From positions 222,138-286,137 of the forward strand of contig JAIORA010000012.1 in the NCBI GenBank assembly GCA_021108375.1: a stretch of 64,000 nucleotides of DNA. Direction: 5' to 3'. The stretch is from Anaerohalosphaeraceae bacterium (GTDB taxonomy: Bacteria > Planctomycetota > Phycisphaerae > Sedimentisphaerales > UBA12454). Below are positions 8,383-18,039 of this stretch, piece after piece. The position numbers were made by a program, and so were the translations under genes. The notes beneath the pieces are model-generated. The model had not been told where the DNA came from. It saw only the letters and a list, made by a program, of their open reading frames with translations, and did no database searches. Within the stretch, counting starts at the first letter, position 1, and every line of letters starts with the position of its first letter.

Positions 8383-10177
8383 CTACGGGTTTTTCTTTTA
8401 TCTGTTCCAGGACTTCTTTTATATCGTTTTTATTTATCAGCCCACGAAGTTTAATCGGCCTATCAATTCCAGGCAGCAAAATAATCGTTACCGGAACACC
8501 CTGCTCGTTGTAAATGTTTTGCAAAACGGCCGTCGCAGGCATATCCTTAGTTGTCGTATCGCCTTTGACGATGAGTATATCCTTTGAGTTTATAATATCA
8601 GCGATATTTTTGTCTTTGTAAATTCGTTTTTCAACAACTTTACAGGTCGCACACCAGTTGGCATCGAATTTTATCAGCACCGCCTGTCCTGTCTTCCGGG
8701 CCTTTTCGATAGCTGTCGCGTCATATTTATTCCAGTTGATAACACCTTGTTTTACAGGCAGAAAATAACAACCGGCCGCCACTATAATTGCAACAGCTAT
8801 CAGCCTGACGATATATTTTTTCTTTTCAGGTGTATTGAAATCGACCCAACTGCCCCACATCCAGACTGCAATGCTCAGGAAAACAGCAAAATAAAGCGTT
8901 CCGATAATCTGCTCTATCGTCAGAGCCTCCAGTAGTTTGACAGCAATAAAAATCAGAACAAAGCCCATCGCCTGTTTTATTCGTTCCATCCAGTTGCCCG
9001 GCTTTGGAATACTTTTTAGCAATCCCGGTATTAGTATCAAAATAGCATAAGGGGCTGTCATACCGATTCCCATTAGCAAAAAGACGGCTGTACTTATTAT
9101 TAAATTCTGTGTCTGAGCCCATGCAATTAAGCCTACGAGAATTCCGAATGTACAGGGCGTACTCAATAGTGCCGCTAAAAATCCCATTCCGAGCGCACCG
9201 GCAAAACCCTCGCCGCTGCCTGTTTTGCTTGTAACCGAAGATGGTATAGCGATACTGAACAAGCCGAACATAAACAGGCCAAGAAAGATAAGCAAAAGAC
9301 TCAAGGATTTTATAAACCACGGCAATCTCATATAGTCGGCCCATTGAAAGGCTGTGCCAAAGCCGACCTTCAGAACGATATTTAATATCGCAAGTGCGAC
9401 GAAGAACATCAAAATGCCGAAACAAAAAGCAAATCCCAACGCAAGACTTCTTGACTTGCTTTCTTTGGATTGATTTAACAATTTGGTGATTATCAATGGC
9501 ATCACAGGCAGTACGCAAGGCATCACATTGAAAAGCAGGCCGACAAACACTGCCATAGTTAGCTTCGTCAGAATTATGATGAGAGAACCGTCTTGTGTGG
9601 GGGTGTTAGCTATTTCGATAGTTTGCTTCGGCAATTGGAATTTCGGCAGGGACAATGTTTGCAATACCGGCGGAACAGATACAAGCAATTCCTCTGCAAG
9701 AATTCGACACTGAATGTCAGAACAATACGCGCCGTTGATATTCACTTCAGCGTTATGCCCGCCCAAGCCATTTATAATTATTAAAGAATCAATCTTAAAC
9801 GGCAGATACACCGTAAAATTTTTGCTATAAACTCTGACGGTTTTATTTTGCGTCTTGTCGAAATAATCCGACCCAAATGGGAATATCGGCTTTCCAAATT
9901 CCATTGCTTGTGCTTTTGCGTCTATTTGCAAATATAAATTTGGTGCGGGGGCCGATTTGGCATCTGCATAGAAATGCCAGTTTTCGCTTGTTTCAAAATG
10001 AATAGCAAGGGTTGAATTGCTGTCAATAGCAAGCTGGTCGTGCTGCCATTCAACCCAAACTTTTACAGCATCGTTTTCAAATACATATTCAGGCGGCTCA
10101 AGTGCAGAGACGCTCAAACAAAAAAAGGAAAGAATAATAATTGGCCAGACAGTCTTCAATAATGGCAGTCTTTTCAC
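8369..10177 (-). CDS. DsbD-like thiol:disulfide interchange protein
   Basis: A protein of about 602 residues with DsbD architecture. A signal peptide is followed by an extracytoplasmic beta-rich domain (to about residue 200) and a CcdA/DsbD membrane domain of about eight helices carrying paired cysteines in NVMPCVLPVMPL and STPCTFG. A C-terminal thioredoxin domain with WCATC completes it. Such proteins carry reducing power from cytoplasmic thioredoxin to periplasmic disulfide or cytochrome c maturation proteins. I prefer the GTG at 10177, preceded by AAGGAAG, over the ATG at 10204, which would place the SD inside the gene. It overlaps nth and follows ftsH by a few tens of bases. Confidence 0.88.
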   Translation of the reverse strand: MKRLPLLKTVWPIIILSFFCLSVSALEPPEYVFENDAVKVWVEWQHDQLAIDSNSTLAIHFETSENWHFYADAKSAPAPNLYLQIDAKAQAMEFGKPIFPFGSDYFDKTQNKTVRVYSKNFTVYLPFKIDSLIIINGLGGHNAEVNINGAYCSDIQCRILAEELLVSVPPVLQTLSLPKFQLPKQTIEIANTPTQDGSLIIILTKLTMAVFVGLLFNVMPCVLPVMPLIITKLLNQSKESKSRSLALGFAFCFGILMFFVALAILNIVLKVGFGTAFQWADYMRLPWFIKSLSLLLIFLGLFMFGLFSIAIPSSVTSKTGSGEGFAGALGMGFLAALLSTPCTFGILVGLIAWAQTQNLIISTAVFLLMGIGMTAPYAILILIPGLLKSIPKPGNWMERIKQAMGFVLIFIAVKLLEALTIEQIIGTLYFAVFLSIAVWMWGSWVDFNTPEKKKYIVRLIAVAIIVAAGCYFLPVKQGVINWNKYDATAIEKARKTGQAVLIKFDANWCATCKVVEKRIYKDKNIADIINSKDILIVKGDTTTKDMPATAVLQNIYNEQGVPVTIILLPGIDRPIKLRGLINKNDIKEVLEQIKEKPVDDKD

Positions 10178-10211
10178 AAAAAACTTCCTTTCCTCTGTTA
10201 TCAATTTTCAT

Positions 10212-12215
10212 CTAAGCTGTATCGTCGGACTGCTCATTGTTATTTGCATTATCAGCATTATCCGATTTTTCTTTGATTTCAGATTCAGCCTGAGTTTTTT
10301 CCTGCTCGGCCTTGAGTAAATCACTGACTGTTGGCTTATTTATAACTCCACCGTCAAGCAGTATCTTAACTTCGGCCGCATCCAGCGTCTCATATTTAAG
10401 CAGAGTTTCAGCAATCGCGATAAGCTTATCACGGTTCGCTTCTATTAGTTCTTTGCATTTGTTGTGCGTAGCGTCTATAAGTTTTTTTATTTCGTTATCG
10501 ATAGTTTCAGAAACTTTTTCTGAGTAGTCCTTGCCAGTCGCTCCGAACATCATTTCCTGCGATTGACCGCTATAATCGACAGGGCCAAGCACATCGCTCA
10601 TCCCCCAATTCTTAACCATCTCTCGTGCCAGCGAAGTTGCCATCTTGATGTCGCTCGATGCACCGCTTGAGATGTCATCGCAGAAAAGTTCCTCTGCCAC
10701 TCTCCCGCCAAAGGCCACCTGCATTTCCGCTAGGCAGTATTTTTTGGTCATATAGTCCCTGTCTTTTTCCGGCAGCGAAAAGGTTGCCCCGCCCATCGAG
10801 CCTCTCGGGATAATGCTTACTTTATGCAGCGGGTCAGCATCTTCCAGCAGTGCCTGAACCAGTGCGTGGCCAGCTTCGTGATAGGCGGTTAATTTTTTAT
10901 CGACTTTATCGATGGTTTTGCTGCGTTTACTTCTTCCCCATCTCACTTTATCGCGAGCCTCTTCGAGGTCTGCCATTTCCACGCAATCTTTATTGCCCAT
11001 TGTCGCGGCGATTGCGGCCTCGTTTATTATCGCTTCGAGGTCTGCTCCGCTGAACATCGGCGTTCCTCTTGCCAGTTTTTCCAACTCGACATCGGGGCCG
11101 ATTTTTACTTTATTGGAATGAATTTTCAGTATCGCTGCTCTGCCCTTTATATCCGGCAGCGAAACAAAAACTTGCCTGTCGAATCTGCCTGGCCGAGTCA
11201 ATGCTCCGTCGAGAATATCGCCGCGATTTGTAGCTGCCATAACGATTACCTGGTCGTTAGTGTCAAAGCCGTCCATTTCAACAAGTATCGCGTTTAGGGT
11301 TTGCTCTCTTTCGTCGTGTCCGCCGCCGGCAAAGCCAGGGCCGCGTTTTCTGCCGATAGCATCAATTTCATCGAGAAAAATTATACAAGGCGAATTAGTT
11401 TTTGCCTGGGTAAATAAATCTCTTACGCGGGATGCTCCCACACCGACAAACATTTCGACGAAGTCGCTGCCTGAGATACTAAAAAACGGAACATCTGCCT
11501 GTCCGGCGATGGCTTTTGCCAATAGTGTTTTGCCGCATCCCGGTGGGCCGATTAAGAGAACGCCTCGCGGAATTCTGCCGCCGATTTTGTGAAACTTTTT
11601 CGGGTGTTTCAGGAATTCGATTATCTCGGCAACTTCTTCTTTTGCCTCGTCGATACCGGCAACGTCTTCAAATGTAACTTTGTTCTGACCTTGCCCCTGC
11701 AATTTATGTTTGCTTTTGCCAAACCCCATCAGCATTCCGCCGGGGCCGTTTTTCATATTGCGTGCAAAGATTAAGTAGAAAAACGCTACTATCAATATAA
11801 GCGGCAGGAGCATACTCAAAATCGAAAGCCACACTTGCGGTGGGGCGACGGTCCATTTTGTGCCGGACGCTTCGATTTTTTTCTTAATGTCTTCAATCAT
11901 TTCCGCCCGATAGTTGACGCTAAAGGTTTTAGTCGCTTTCGGAGGGCGGGAACTAAGGCCGGCTTTGTTAAATTCGCCGCTGATTTCGGTTTCTTTTATT
12001 GTCAGCCATTCAATCTTTTTTTCAGACAGATATTTTTCAAATTCATCGTTGGTTATACTGTCTCGATTGCTGTACCGGTCGGCCAAAAGCATAAATGTAA
12101 GAAAAATAAAACCCATCAATAGCCAGCTGAATCGCTTTTTTTTATACAGTGCCGGCGGCTGTTTTGACGATGGTTTTTGTGTTTGCTTGCCTGATTGTTT
12201 ATTGTCGATAGTCAT
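10212..12215 (-). CDS. ftsH: ATP-dependent zinc metalloprotease FtsH
   Basis: A 667-residue membrane AAA+ protease. Two N-terminal transmembrane helices flank a periplasmic segment. The AAA module has Walker A GPPGCGKTLLAKAIAG, Walker B CIIFLDEIDAIG and the second region of homology TRPGRFDRQV. The M41 protease domain has the zinc motif HEAGH and the downstream acidic ligand in the SGASSDIKMAT segment. It degrades misfolded membrane proteins and regulators. The C-terminus is a long acidic, glutamine- and asparagine-rich tail, probably disordered. It heads a leftward set continuing into dsbD-nth-LOG. Confidence 0.97.
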   Translation of the reverse strand: MTIDNKQSGKQTQKPSSKQPPALYKKKRFSWLLMGFIFLTFMLLADRYSNRDSITNDEFEKYLSEKKIEWLTIKETEISGEFNKAGLSSRPPKATKTFSVNYRAEMIEDIKKKIEASGTKWTVAPPQVWLSILSMLLPLILIVAFFYLIFARNMKNGPGGMLMGFGKSKHKLQGQGQNKVTFEDVAGIDEAKEEVAEIIEFLKHPKKFHKIGGRIPRGVLLIGPPGCGKTLLAKAIAGQADVPFFSISGSDFVEMFVGVGASRVRDLFTQAKTNSPCIIFLDEIDAIGRKRGPGFAGGGHDEREQTLNAILVEMDGFDTNDQVIVMAATNRGDILDGALTRPGRFDRQVFVSLPDIKGRAAILKIHSNKVKIGPDVELEKLARGTPMFSGADLEAIINEAAIAATMGNKDCVEMADLEEARDKVRWGRSKRSKTIDKVDKKLTAYHEAGHALVQALLEDADPLHKVSIIPRGSMGGATFSLPEKDRDYMTKKYCLAEMQVAFGGRVAEELFCDDISSGASSDIKMATSLAREMVKNWGMSDVLGPVDYSGQSQEMMFGATGKDYSEKVSETIDNEIKKLIDATHNKCKELIEANRDKLIAIAETLLKYETLDAAEVKILLDGGVINKPTVSDLLKAEQEKTQAESEIKEKSDNADNANNNEQSDDTA

Positions 12216-12300
12216 TTAATACTAATTCCTCATTGTCATAACAACACCATCGGTGCTGGTGTCTTGAATTTTTTAGATTGCTGCCTCTTGCGACAAGGCT

Positions 12301-12804
12301 CTACCATTCGGTCTGCATTTTTTCTACTATTGCCATCGCCAGCCTGTTGGCAGCGATGTTGGCCGCATAGCTGAAGCTCTGTTTCTGAACTTCGGAATAC
12401 GTTGCCGCGGCGGTAACGGCTTTGTTTTCGATGAGATAGTCGCCGGTTTTCAGATTCTTCCAACTGAACGACGCGGTAATTTCCGCCTGATTTTCGAGGT
12501 TTCTTCCCGACCATATATCAACAGTAATCGAAGAATTTACAATCGAGGTGATTTCACCGCTTATCACTGTATCAGCTTTGCTTCTATCCGAAACAATTTT
12601 ATAAGGCGTTTCCGCCTCAATCTGTTTTGCCAGTGAGTTCGATAAATCGTACTCCAGGTCTCGCCTGAAAGTGGCATTGTCGAACATCTCAACATACACA
12701 CTCTTTACGCTTTTAGAGTATAAATGTTCATCTGAATATCCGCTGCATCCGGCCATCACCATCGCTGCTGCCGATACCGCCATTATTGCGATATATGTTT
12801 TCAT
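12301..12804 (-). CDS. LptE-like LPS-assembly lipoprotein
   Basis: A 167-residue lipoprotein. The signal peptide ends in a lipobox, MVMAGC, with lipidation Cys at residue 20. The mature part has the LptE pattern: VEMFDNATFRRDLEYDLSNSLAKQI, then YKIVSDRSKADTVISGEI, then alternating beta strands and a C-terminal helix. LptE plugs the LptD barrel during LPS insertion in the outer membrane, so this supports a diderm envelope. It is followed by ftsH and preceded by a BamD-like TPR protein in the same orientation, forming an envelope-assembly cluster. Sequence identity to LptE is low, so the call rests on pattern and context. Confidence 0.65.
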   Translation of the reverse strand: MKTYIAIMAVSAAAMVMAGCSGYSDEHLYSKSVKSVYVEMFDNATFRRDLEYDLSNSLAKQIEAETPYKIVSDRSKADTVISGEITSIVNSSITVDIWSGRNLENQAEITASFSWKNLKTGDYLIENKAVTAAATYSEVQKQSFSYAANIAANRLAMAIVEKMQTEW

Positions 12805-12873
12805 CTTTAAAAACCTTTCGTGCTAATTTGTGATTTTTAGAGGTTCCCTTTACATTTACACACTCGCGGGCTA

Positions 12874-13842
12874 TTACAACCACAGCCTTTTTTTAACCGG
12901 CTTTTGTTGTCTTTCTGCCAGTGCTGTCAATCCCTGCTGAGCCGCCTCTGCCGCCTGCGAACCGGGCCAGTCATTGATAACATTTTGATAGTACAAGTTT
13001 GCCGCGACAAAGCTATCGGTTCGGTCATAATACTTTGCTATCGCAAGGTGTTTTTCTGATAGCGAGGTTTCGATTTCCGAAATATTTTTTTGAGCTTCTA
13101 TTTTGTCCGCATAGTCGGGGTATCTTTCCTGGAACCTACTGTAGTAGCTCTTGGAGCTTTCCAGCACGGTCGAATCGTATGCGGGCCCCTTGTAGGCTTT
13201 TTTCAAAGTTCGTGCCATCGAAGCCAGCGATTCCCTGCCGATTTTTCCGGTCGGCCAGCTATCCGAAATTTCGAGCCATACCTGATAGGCCTCTTCGTAT
13301 GCGCCGCGTTTCTCGGTGTATTTCGCCAGAGAGGTCATCGCCTTCTGCGCCTTGGGAGCATCTCCTGCTCTATCGGCCAGGCTATGCATAATTTCAGACC
13401 CTTCTTCATAGGCTTTTGATTTGAATATACCCAGCACGGTAGTTTTGTGTCCGGTAAGAAAAGCCGTCGCGATTGAGAACTGCCTTTCCATTGCCGCCTC
13501 GTGCAGTTGGCTATCGGGATATGTGTCCATAAAAATATCATACCGTTTTGATGCCGCTTCGTATTTTCTTTTTGAGTACAGTAGCTCGGCCTTTACGAAA
13601 CTGTCATAATCGTCCCCTGCCAAATCGGGATAGCTGTCTCTGATTTGAGCGAACTTCTTTTTGGCCTGGGTGGTCTTTCCGATTGCGACAAGTTTTTTCG
13701 CCTCTGTAATGTTAAACAGGGGGGCATCGGTTTCTTCAGAAACTTCCACCCATTTCTGCTCAGGACTCAGATGCCACGTTTGCTGGCTGGCAACGAGTAC
13801 TGACGCTGCTGCCAAAAGTGAGATTAGGACTATTTTTCGCAT
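12874..13842 (-). CDS. Periplasmic TPR protein, BamD-like
   Basis: A 322-residue exported protein with signal peptide MRKIVLISLLAAASVLVASQ and a series of tetratricopeptide-like helices. These include KKFAQIRDSYPDLAGDDYDSFVKAELLYSKRKY split over two repeats, RYDIFMDTYPDSQLHEAAM and YYQNVINDWPGSQAAEAAQQGL. The YPxxxxxxxA spacing is typical of BamD/YbgF-type lipoproteins of outer-membrane assembly, but no lipobox is seen. The start at 13842 is supported by an AGGAG SD; an upstream in-frame ATG at 13875 would add 11 residues before the signal peptide. It probably scaffolds envelope proteins. Confidence 0.7.
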   Translation of the reverse strand: MRKIVLISLLAAASVLVASQQTWHLSPEQKWVEVSEETDAPLFNITEAKKLVAIGKTTQAKKKFAQIRDSYPDLAGDDYDSFVKAELLYSKRKYEAASKRYDIFMDTYPDSQLHEAAMERQFSIATAFLTGHKTTVLGIFKSKAYEEGSEIMHSLADRAGDAPKAQKAMTSLAKYTEKRGAYEEAYQVWLEISDSWPTGKIGRESLASMARTLKKAYKGPAYDSTVLESSKSYYSRFQERYPDYADKIEAQKNISEIETSLSEKHLAIAKYYDRTDSFVAANLYYQNVINDWPGSQAAEAAQQGLTALAERQQKPVKKRLWL

Positions 13843-13933
13843 AATTATCAACTCCTGAAATATCAGTTCAACCAAGCATTATATCCATATATGCCCGCTA
13901 TGCAAATGGCAATTAAAGTGCTTCAAGTAAACA

Positions 13934-13975
13934 TAAAAAAAGCCTCCAGTCGGCGTTAGGCCGTTCCGAAGGCTT
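13934..13975 (-). terminator. Intrinsic terminator of the parvulin gene
   Basis: On the minus strand an AAGCC/GGCTT outer stem encloses a CGGC/GCCG inner stem and is followed by a TTTTTTT run at 13934-13940. It lies 20 bp past the stop codon of the PPIase gene. Confidence 0.8.
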
Positions 13976-13994
13976 GGATTTAAGCTAAAAAACT

Positions 13995-15395
13995 TTATTT
14001 GTCGTCATCTTCAGCGTGTTTGTGCCCGGCATGTCTGTCAGCATTATAGGACGGTGCGATATCCTGCGGTTTTGCCTCAGCAGCGCGTTCGCCTCCAACA
14101 TGCTCGTGCATAGCTTCTTCGTCGCTTTTATGGGACGAAGAAGTTTCTTCCTGCGATTTTGGCTCAGGAGCAGGTTTTTGACGAGACGGCCTCGGTGCGC
14201 CTTGGCCCATAGGTGGCATTTCCATTTTATCTTCAGGATTAGCGTATTTGATGTCCGCTTCATCCTTAACCTTTTTGATGTACTCCATAACAGCACCCTG
14301 TTTTTGCTGCTGTTCGAGTCTCATCATTATCTGCTCTTTGGCCTCATCGAAGGCAACAGTATTAGCTTCTTTGCGCTCGATAAGCTGTATTATGTGGTAT
14401 CCAAATTGGGTTTTCACCAAACCGCTGATTTCGTTTGGCTCAAGAGCATAAGCGGCCGCCTCAAATTCCGGCACGAAAGAACCCTTAGGAGCTGCGCCAA
14501 GTTCTCCGCCCTTTTGGCTGGACGGGCAGCTTGAATACTGCTTTGCCAGTTCAGCGAAATCGCCGCCGGCTTTAATCTCATCGAGAACACCCTGAGCCTT
14601 GGCCTTTGCTTCTGCGTCTATCTGGTTAGGGTCCTTATTGGGGTCGGCCTGGGCTTTGTCGATGCTAATCAGAATATGGCGAGTGTTTATGCTTTCCGGC
14701 TCCTGGAACTGCTGAGGGTTAGCGTCATAAAATTCTTTTGCTTTCTCCTCGCTGACAGTTTCCGTCTCGCCCAGTTCTGCCGTCAGCAATTTGTCGAACA
14801 TAACTTTCTTCTTTATGTTCTCCTTGTATTCGTCAAAGTTCTTGCCGTATGCCTGCAGGAGTGCTTTAAAATCGTCCATTGAAAGTTTCTGTGATACCAG
14901 TTGAGCATCTATTTCTTTCTGGACCTCTTCATCGGAAGCGGTGAGATTCTTTGCCGCGATTTTTTGTTCAAGAATCCGCTCGATAACCATCTGCTCGATA
15001 ACCTGTTTACGTATTCGGCCCTTATACTGCTCAATCATATTCGGCGGCATTCGTGATGCAACCTGAGCCAATTGTTTATCAAACATCTTTGCGATAGCGG
15101 CTTCCTTAATTGCTTCGCCGTTAACCATTACAGCATTTGCGTCTGCAATTGCTTCAACTTCGACTTCCGCCGGTGCAACTGGTTCAGCGGCTGGTTTTTT
15201 AACTTCTTCTTTAACAGCCTTTTTCGCGGGTTTTTGTGGAGTTGCTTCCGCCTGTTCAATAACAGGCTCAACAACTTCAACTGCCTCGGACTTGGGTTTT
15301 TCTTCGACCTTTTTCTTGCCCCATTTCCATCCACCACACAAAGAAACTGTTGCGATTAGCATTGAAATAGTGAAAACTTTGACAAAACTCTTCAT
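13995..15395 (-). CDS. SurA/PrsA-type peptidyl-prolyl isomerase
   Basis: A 466-residue exported chaperone and isomerase. After a signal peptide comes a Lys/Glu/Pro/Ala-rich linker of about 80 residues, then a SurA-N-like helical chaperone domain. A parvulin domain follows (NTRHILISIDKA, FAELAKQYSSCPSSQKGGELG, FGYHIIQLIERK). The last 60 residues are rich in His, Glu, Ser and Pro (MHEHVGG, DRHAGHKHAEDDDK) and could bind metal, which is inference. It should help fold outer-membrane or secreted proteins. The start at 15395 has an AGGGAGAA SD; an upstream in-frame ATG at 15440 would bury the signal peptide. Confidence 0.88.
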   Translation of the reverse strand: MKSFVKVFTISMLIATVSLCGGWKWGKKKVEEKPKSEAVEVVEPVIEQAEATPQKPAKKAVKEEVKKPAAEPVAPAEVEVEAIADANAVMVNGEAIKEAAIAKMFDKQLAQVASRMPPNMIEQYKGRIRKQVIEQMVIERILEQKIAAKNLTASDEEVQKEIDAQLVSQKLSMDDFKALLQAYGKNFDEYKENIKKKVMFDKLLTAELGETETVSEEKAKEFYDANPQQFQEPESINTRHILISIDKAQADPNKDPNQIDAEAKAKAQGVLDEIKAGGDFAELAKQYSSCPSSQKGGELGAAPKGSFVPEFEAAAYALEPNEISGLVKTQFGYHIIQLIERKEANTVAFDEAKEQIMMRLEQQQKQGAVMEYIKKVKDEADIKYANPEDKMEMPPMGQGAPRPSRQKPAPEPKSQEETSSSHKSDEEAMHEHVGGERAAEAKPQDIAPSYNADRHAGHKHAEDDDK

Positions 15396-15672
15396 ATTCT
15401 CCCTTTCTTCAGAAATTTTATTTACGAACGAACTCGGCATTATATCCCAAACAAGCGGCTTTGGGCAAATCTAAATTTGACAAAACAGCTATAAAAATTT
15501 TATCACAGCTTTTTATTTCATCCCAAATCTTGACAAAAAACCTCTCTGGCAATAATATGCCGTTTCTAACAATTATTAAAAACTTCTAACAAAACGTTGG
15601 CCGAGCCGTTTAAAAGGTCTTTGCCTTGCGGATTTCGCCCATTTTGTTAAAACTATCAGGAAAGGATTTGAA

Positions 15673-16572
15673 ATGGCTCCGGCAATTTTACAGACGGAAA
15701 TCCCAAACACAGACCCAAAACACGGCAAAGTACGCGATATTTACGACCTTGGCGATAGGCTTCTCATCGCCGCGTCAGACAGAATCAGCGCTTTCGACGT
15801 GATTATGGCTAACGGCATACCTAATAAGGGTGTCATTCTTACGCAGATTTCGCGCTTTTGGTTCGATTTTATTGGCTCAGAAATTGAAAATCATCTAATA
15901 AGTGATGATATTAGCGATTTTCCAGCACCTTTCTGCGATTACCCCGCTCAGCTCGCTGGCCGGACAATGCTGGTCAAAAAGACTGTTCCGTTGCCCGTGG
16001 AATGCGTTATCAGGGGCTATCTCGCCGGTTCTGGCTGGAAAGAGTACCAGCAAAACCAGACAGTTTGCGGCCACAAACTGCCTGCCGGGCTAAAGCAGTG
16101 CGAAAAACTCCCTGAGCCGATTTTCACACCAGCTACCAAGGCCAAACTTGGTGACCACGACGAAAACATCGATTTTGCTCGTTGTGTTGATACCATTGGC
16201 AGAGAAAAGGCCGAGTATGTAAGGGATAAGAGCCTGCGGATTTTCCAGATGGCCAGCGAATACGCCGCTACTAAGGGAATCATACTGGCCGATACGAAGT
16301 TTGAGTGGGGCGAGGTTGACAGCAGGCTGATTTTAATAGACGAAGCTCTGACCCCGGATTCATCACGATTTTGGCCCGCTGATAAATACGAAGCTGGTCG
16401 CGACCAGGAAAGTTACGACAAACAGTTTGTCCGTAATTATCTGGAGAGCATAAACTTTGATAAGGGCGGCAAAGGCATTGTTTTGCCTGACGATATCTGC
16501 GAAAAAACCGGTGCAAAATATGTTGAGGCATATGAGGAGTTGACTGGCAAAAAATTCGCTCCGCTGACTTAA
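15673..16572 (+). CDS. purC: SAICAR synthase
   Basis: A 299-residue phosphoribosylaminoimidazole-succinocarboxamide synthase of the longer, fungal-like class. It joins aspartate to CAIR in purine synthesis. Typical segments are GKVRDIYDLGDRLLIAASDRISAFDV, PLPVECVIRGYLAGSGWKEY, LADTKFEWG, LILIDEALTPDSSRFWPADKYEAG and DKQFVRNYLE. The start has a good AGGAAAGG SD. It stands alone, with no other pur genes nearby, between the leftward envelope genes and an MFS transporter. Confidence 0.97.
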   Translation: MAPAILQTEIPNTDPKHGKVRDIYDLGDRLLIAASDRISAFDVIMANGIPNKGVILTQISRFWFDFIGSEIENHLISDDISDFPAPFCDYPAQLAGRTMLVKKTVPLPVECVIRGYLAGSGWKEYQQNQTVCGHKLPAGLKQCEKLPEPIFTPATKAKLGDHDENIDFARCVDTIGREKAEYVRDKSLRIFQMASEYAATKGIILADTKFEWGEVDSRLILIDEALTPDSSRFWPADKYEAGRDQESYDKQFVRNYLESINFDKGGKGIVLPDDICEKTGAKYVEAYEELTGKKFAPLT

Positions 16573-16872
16573 GCTGTTATCATTTCGACCAATGTGGAGA
16601 AATTTTGTTTTTAAAAGTTAGCCCTGCCATCTTGATGGCGGGGTCTGCATTTACGAATGGTTTGCCGCATTAATACCGACTTTGTCATTGCGGGCGCAGC
16701 GTGGCAATCTCTTCCCGTTCGCACGGGGCTTTGTCATTCCCACGAAAGTGGGAATCCATTTTTTCTCTGTGAACTTTGTGTTCTCTGTGGCCATTTGTTT
16801 TTTAATCTGCGTAATCCGTGTTAATCCGTGTCTAAATAAAAAATTCGTGTTTAAAATCTCTGGCTAAAAATA
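16573..16872. repeat. Intergenic palindrome cluster after purC
   Basis: This 300-bp gap has no gene. It contains the TTTCGACCA/TGGAGAAA element at about 16581-16601 and a TTAGCC-stem-GGTC palindrome at 16618-16648 (CCCTGCCAT/ATGGCGGGG). It also contains a CATTGCGGGC-type element near 16686 and a CATTCCCAC-gaaa-GTGGGAATCC hairpin at about 16735-16758. The last differs from its relatives by a paired G-to-A/C-to-T change in the stem. Confidence 0.75.
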
Positions 16873-18039
16873 GTGTTCCTGAAAAAATCGATAACTCGTT
16901 TCCAATGGACACAGCTTTGGGTGCTGACATTCATTCATATCGTAGCTGATATGTTCCCCGGTATCGTTGCGCCGATTGTCCCGGCCATCCGCGACCATTT
17001 TTCACTTTCGCTGACAAAAAGTATTTCACTGATAACAATTTGTTACATCTCGTGCAATTTTTTTCAGGTCGTACTTGGCCACGTTTGCGCTCACAGCAGA
17101 AAGCCTCTGCTTCTGACTATCGGCCTGCTCGCTATGCCGGCAATATGCCTGCTCACATTTGTCCCTGTTGGCGTATATTCATATTGGATATTGGCAGGCC
17201 TGATGGCGACAACTGGTTTCGGAGTTGCGGTAACACACCCTGAATCACTGCGGGCATTGCACAACCTCAAAAGAACGCCGTCGGCACTTGGCACGGCAAT
17301 TTACTTTAACGGTGGATATATAGGCTTTGCGCTCGGAGCTTTTTCTGCCGCTGTTGCCGTTCAATATCTCGGTTTTGGCGGTTTGCTGATAATGGTTGTT
17401 ATGGTGGCAATTTCTCTAACACTGCTCGGTATGTTCCACATAAGGCTTTCAATTGAAAAGCCGCACAAAAAAGTTATCAGCACCGAAGAAACTCACTCGT
17501 TTTGGATGCTGTTTGCGATGGCTGTGCCGATAACGACTACCGCAACGATACTGTCGGCAATGCTACCGACTGCTCTTGCCGAGTTGGGTTTTGAATTATC
17601 GTTTGGAGGTTTACCCGCTATGATGACCAGCATTGGAATTGTGTTTGGCTCATTCTTCTGGGCACATTTATCAAAGCATATTGGCCAGCTAAAAGCCGTG
17701 ATAATAGCTGAAGCCGCCGCCGTCCCTTTGATTATCGCATATATGATGTTGATAAAAAATCCCTGGGCAGTTATATTGCTTGTCCCGGCAGGTTTTTGTG
17801 GTATTGCCGGCTACACACTGATTGTCAATATGGCAAGACATAGCCGAAACCTTGTACTCGGCGCAAGAATGGGAATAATTGTTGGCGGCGTGTGGGGTGT
17901 TGCGGCGTTGGCACTCATAGCATTCGGCCAATTAGCCGATATTTTTAGTTCGATAGCGATTCTGAATTACGTATGGACTGGATATACCGCTGCCGCTGTT
18001 ATTGGCATAGTTTGTCTTTTAACGAGAGGTAAGTCATAG
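16873..18039 (+). CDS. MFS transporter, fosmidomycin-resistance (Fsr)-like
   Basis: A 388-residue integral membrane protein with about 12 predicted helices. The N-terminal segment (TFIHIVADMFPGIVAPIVPAIRDHF) and a paucity of charged loops resemble the Fsr/YfnC branch of major facilitator exporters. Substrate unknown. The frame opens with GTG at 16873, and an in-frame stop lies only 18 bases upstream. There is no convincing SD, so initiation is uncertain. It is monocistronic, flanked on both sides by palindrome clusters. Confidence 0.8.
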   Translation: MFLKKSITRFQWTQLWVLTFIHIVADMFPGIVAPIVPAIRDHFSLSLTKSISLITICYISCNFFQVVLGHVCAHSRKPLLLTIGLLAMPAICLLTFVPVGVYSYWILAGLMATTGFGVAVTHPESLRALHNLKRTPSALGTAIYFNGGYIGFALGAFSAAVAVQYLGFGGLLIMVVMVAISLTLLGMFHIRLSIEKPHKKVISTEETHSFWMLFAMAVPITTTATILSAMLPTALAELGFELSFGGLPAMMTSIGIVFGSFFWAHLSKHIGQLKAVIIAEAAAVPLIIAYMMLIKNPWAVILLVPAGFCGIAGYTLIVNMARHSRNLVLGARMGIIVGGVWGVAALALIAFGQLADIFSSIAILNYVWTGYTAAAVIGIVCLLTRGKS

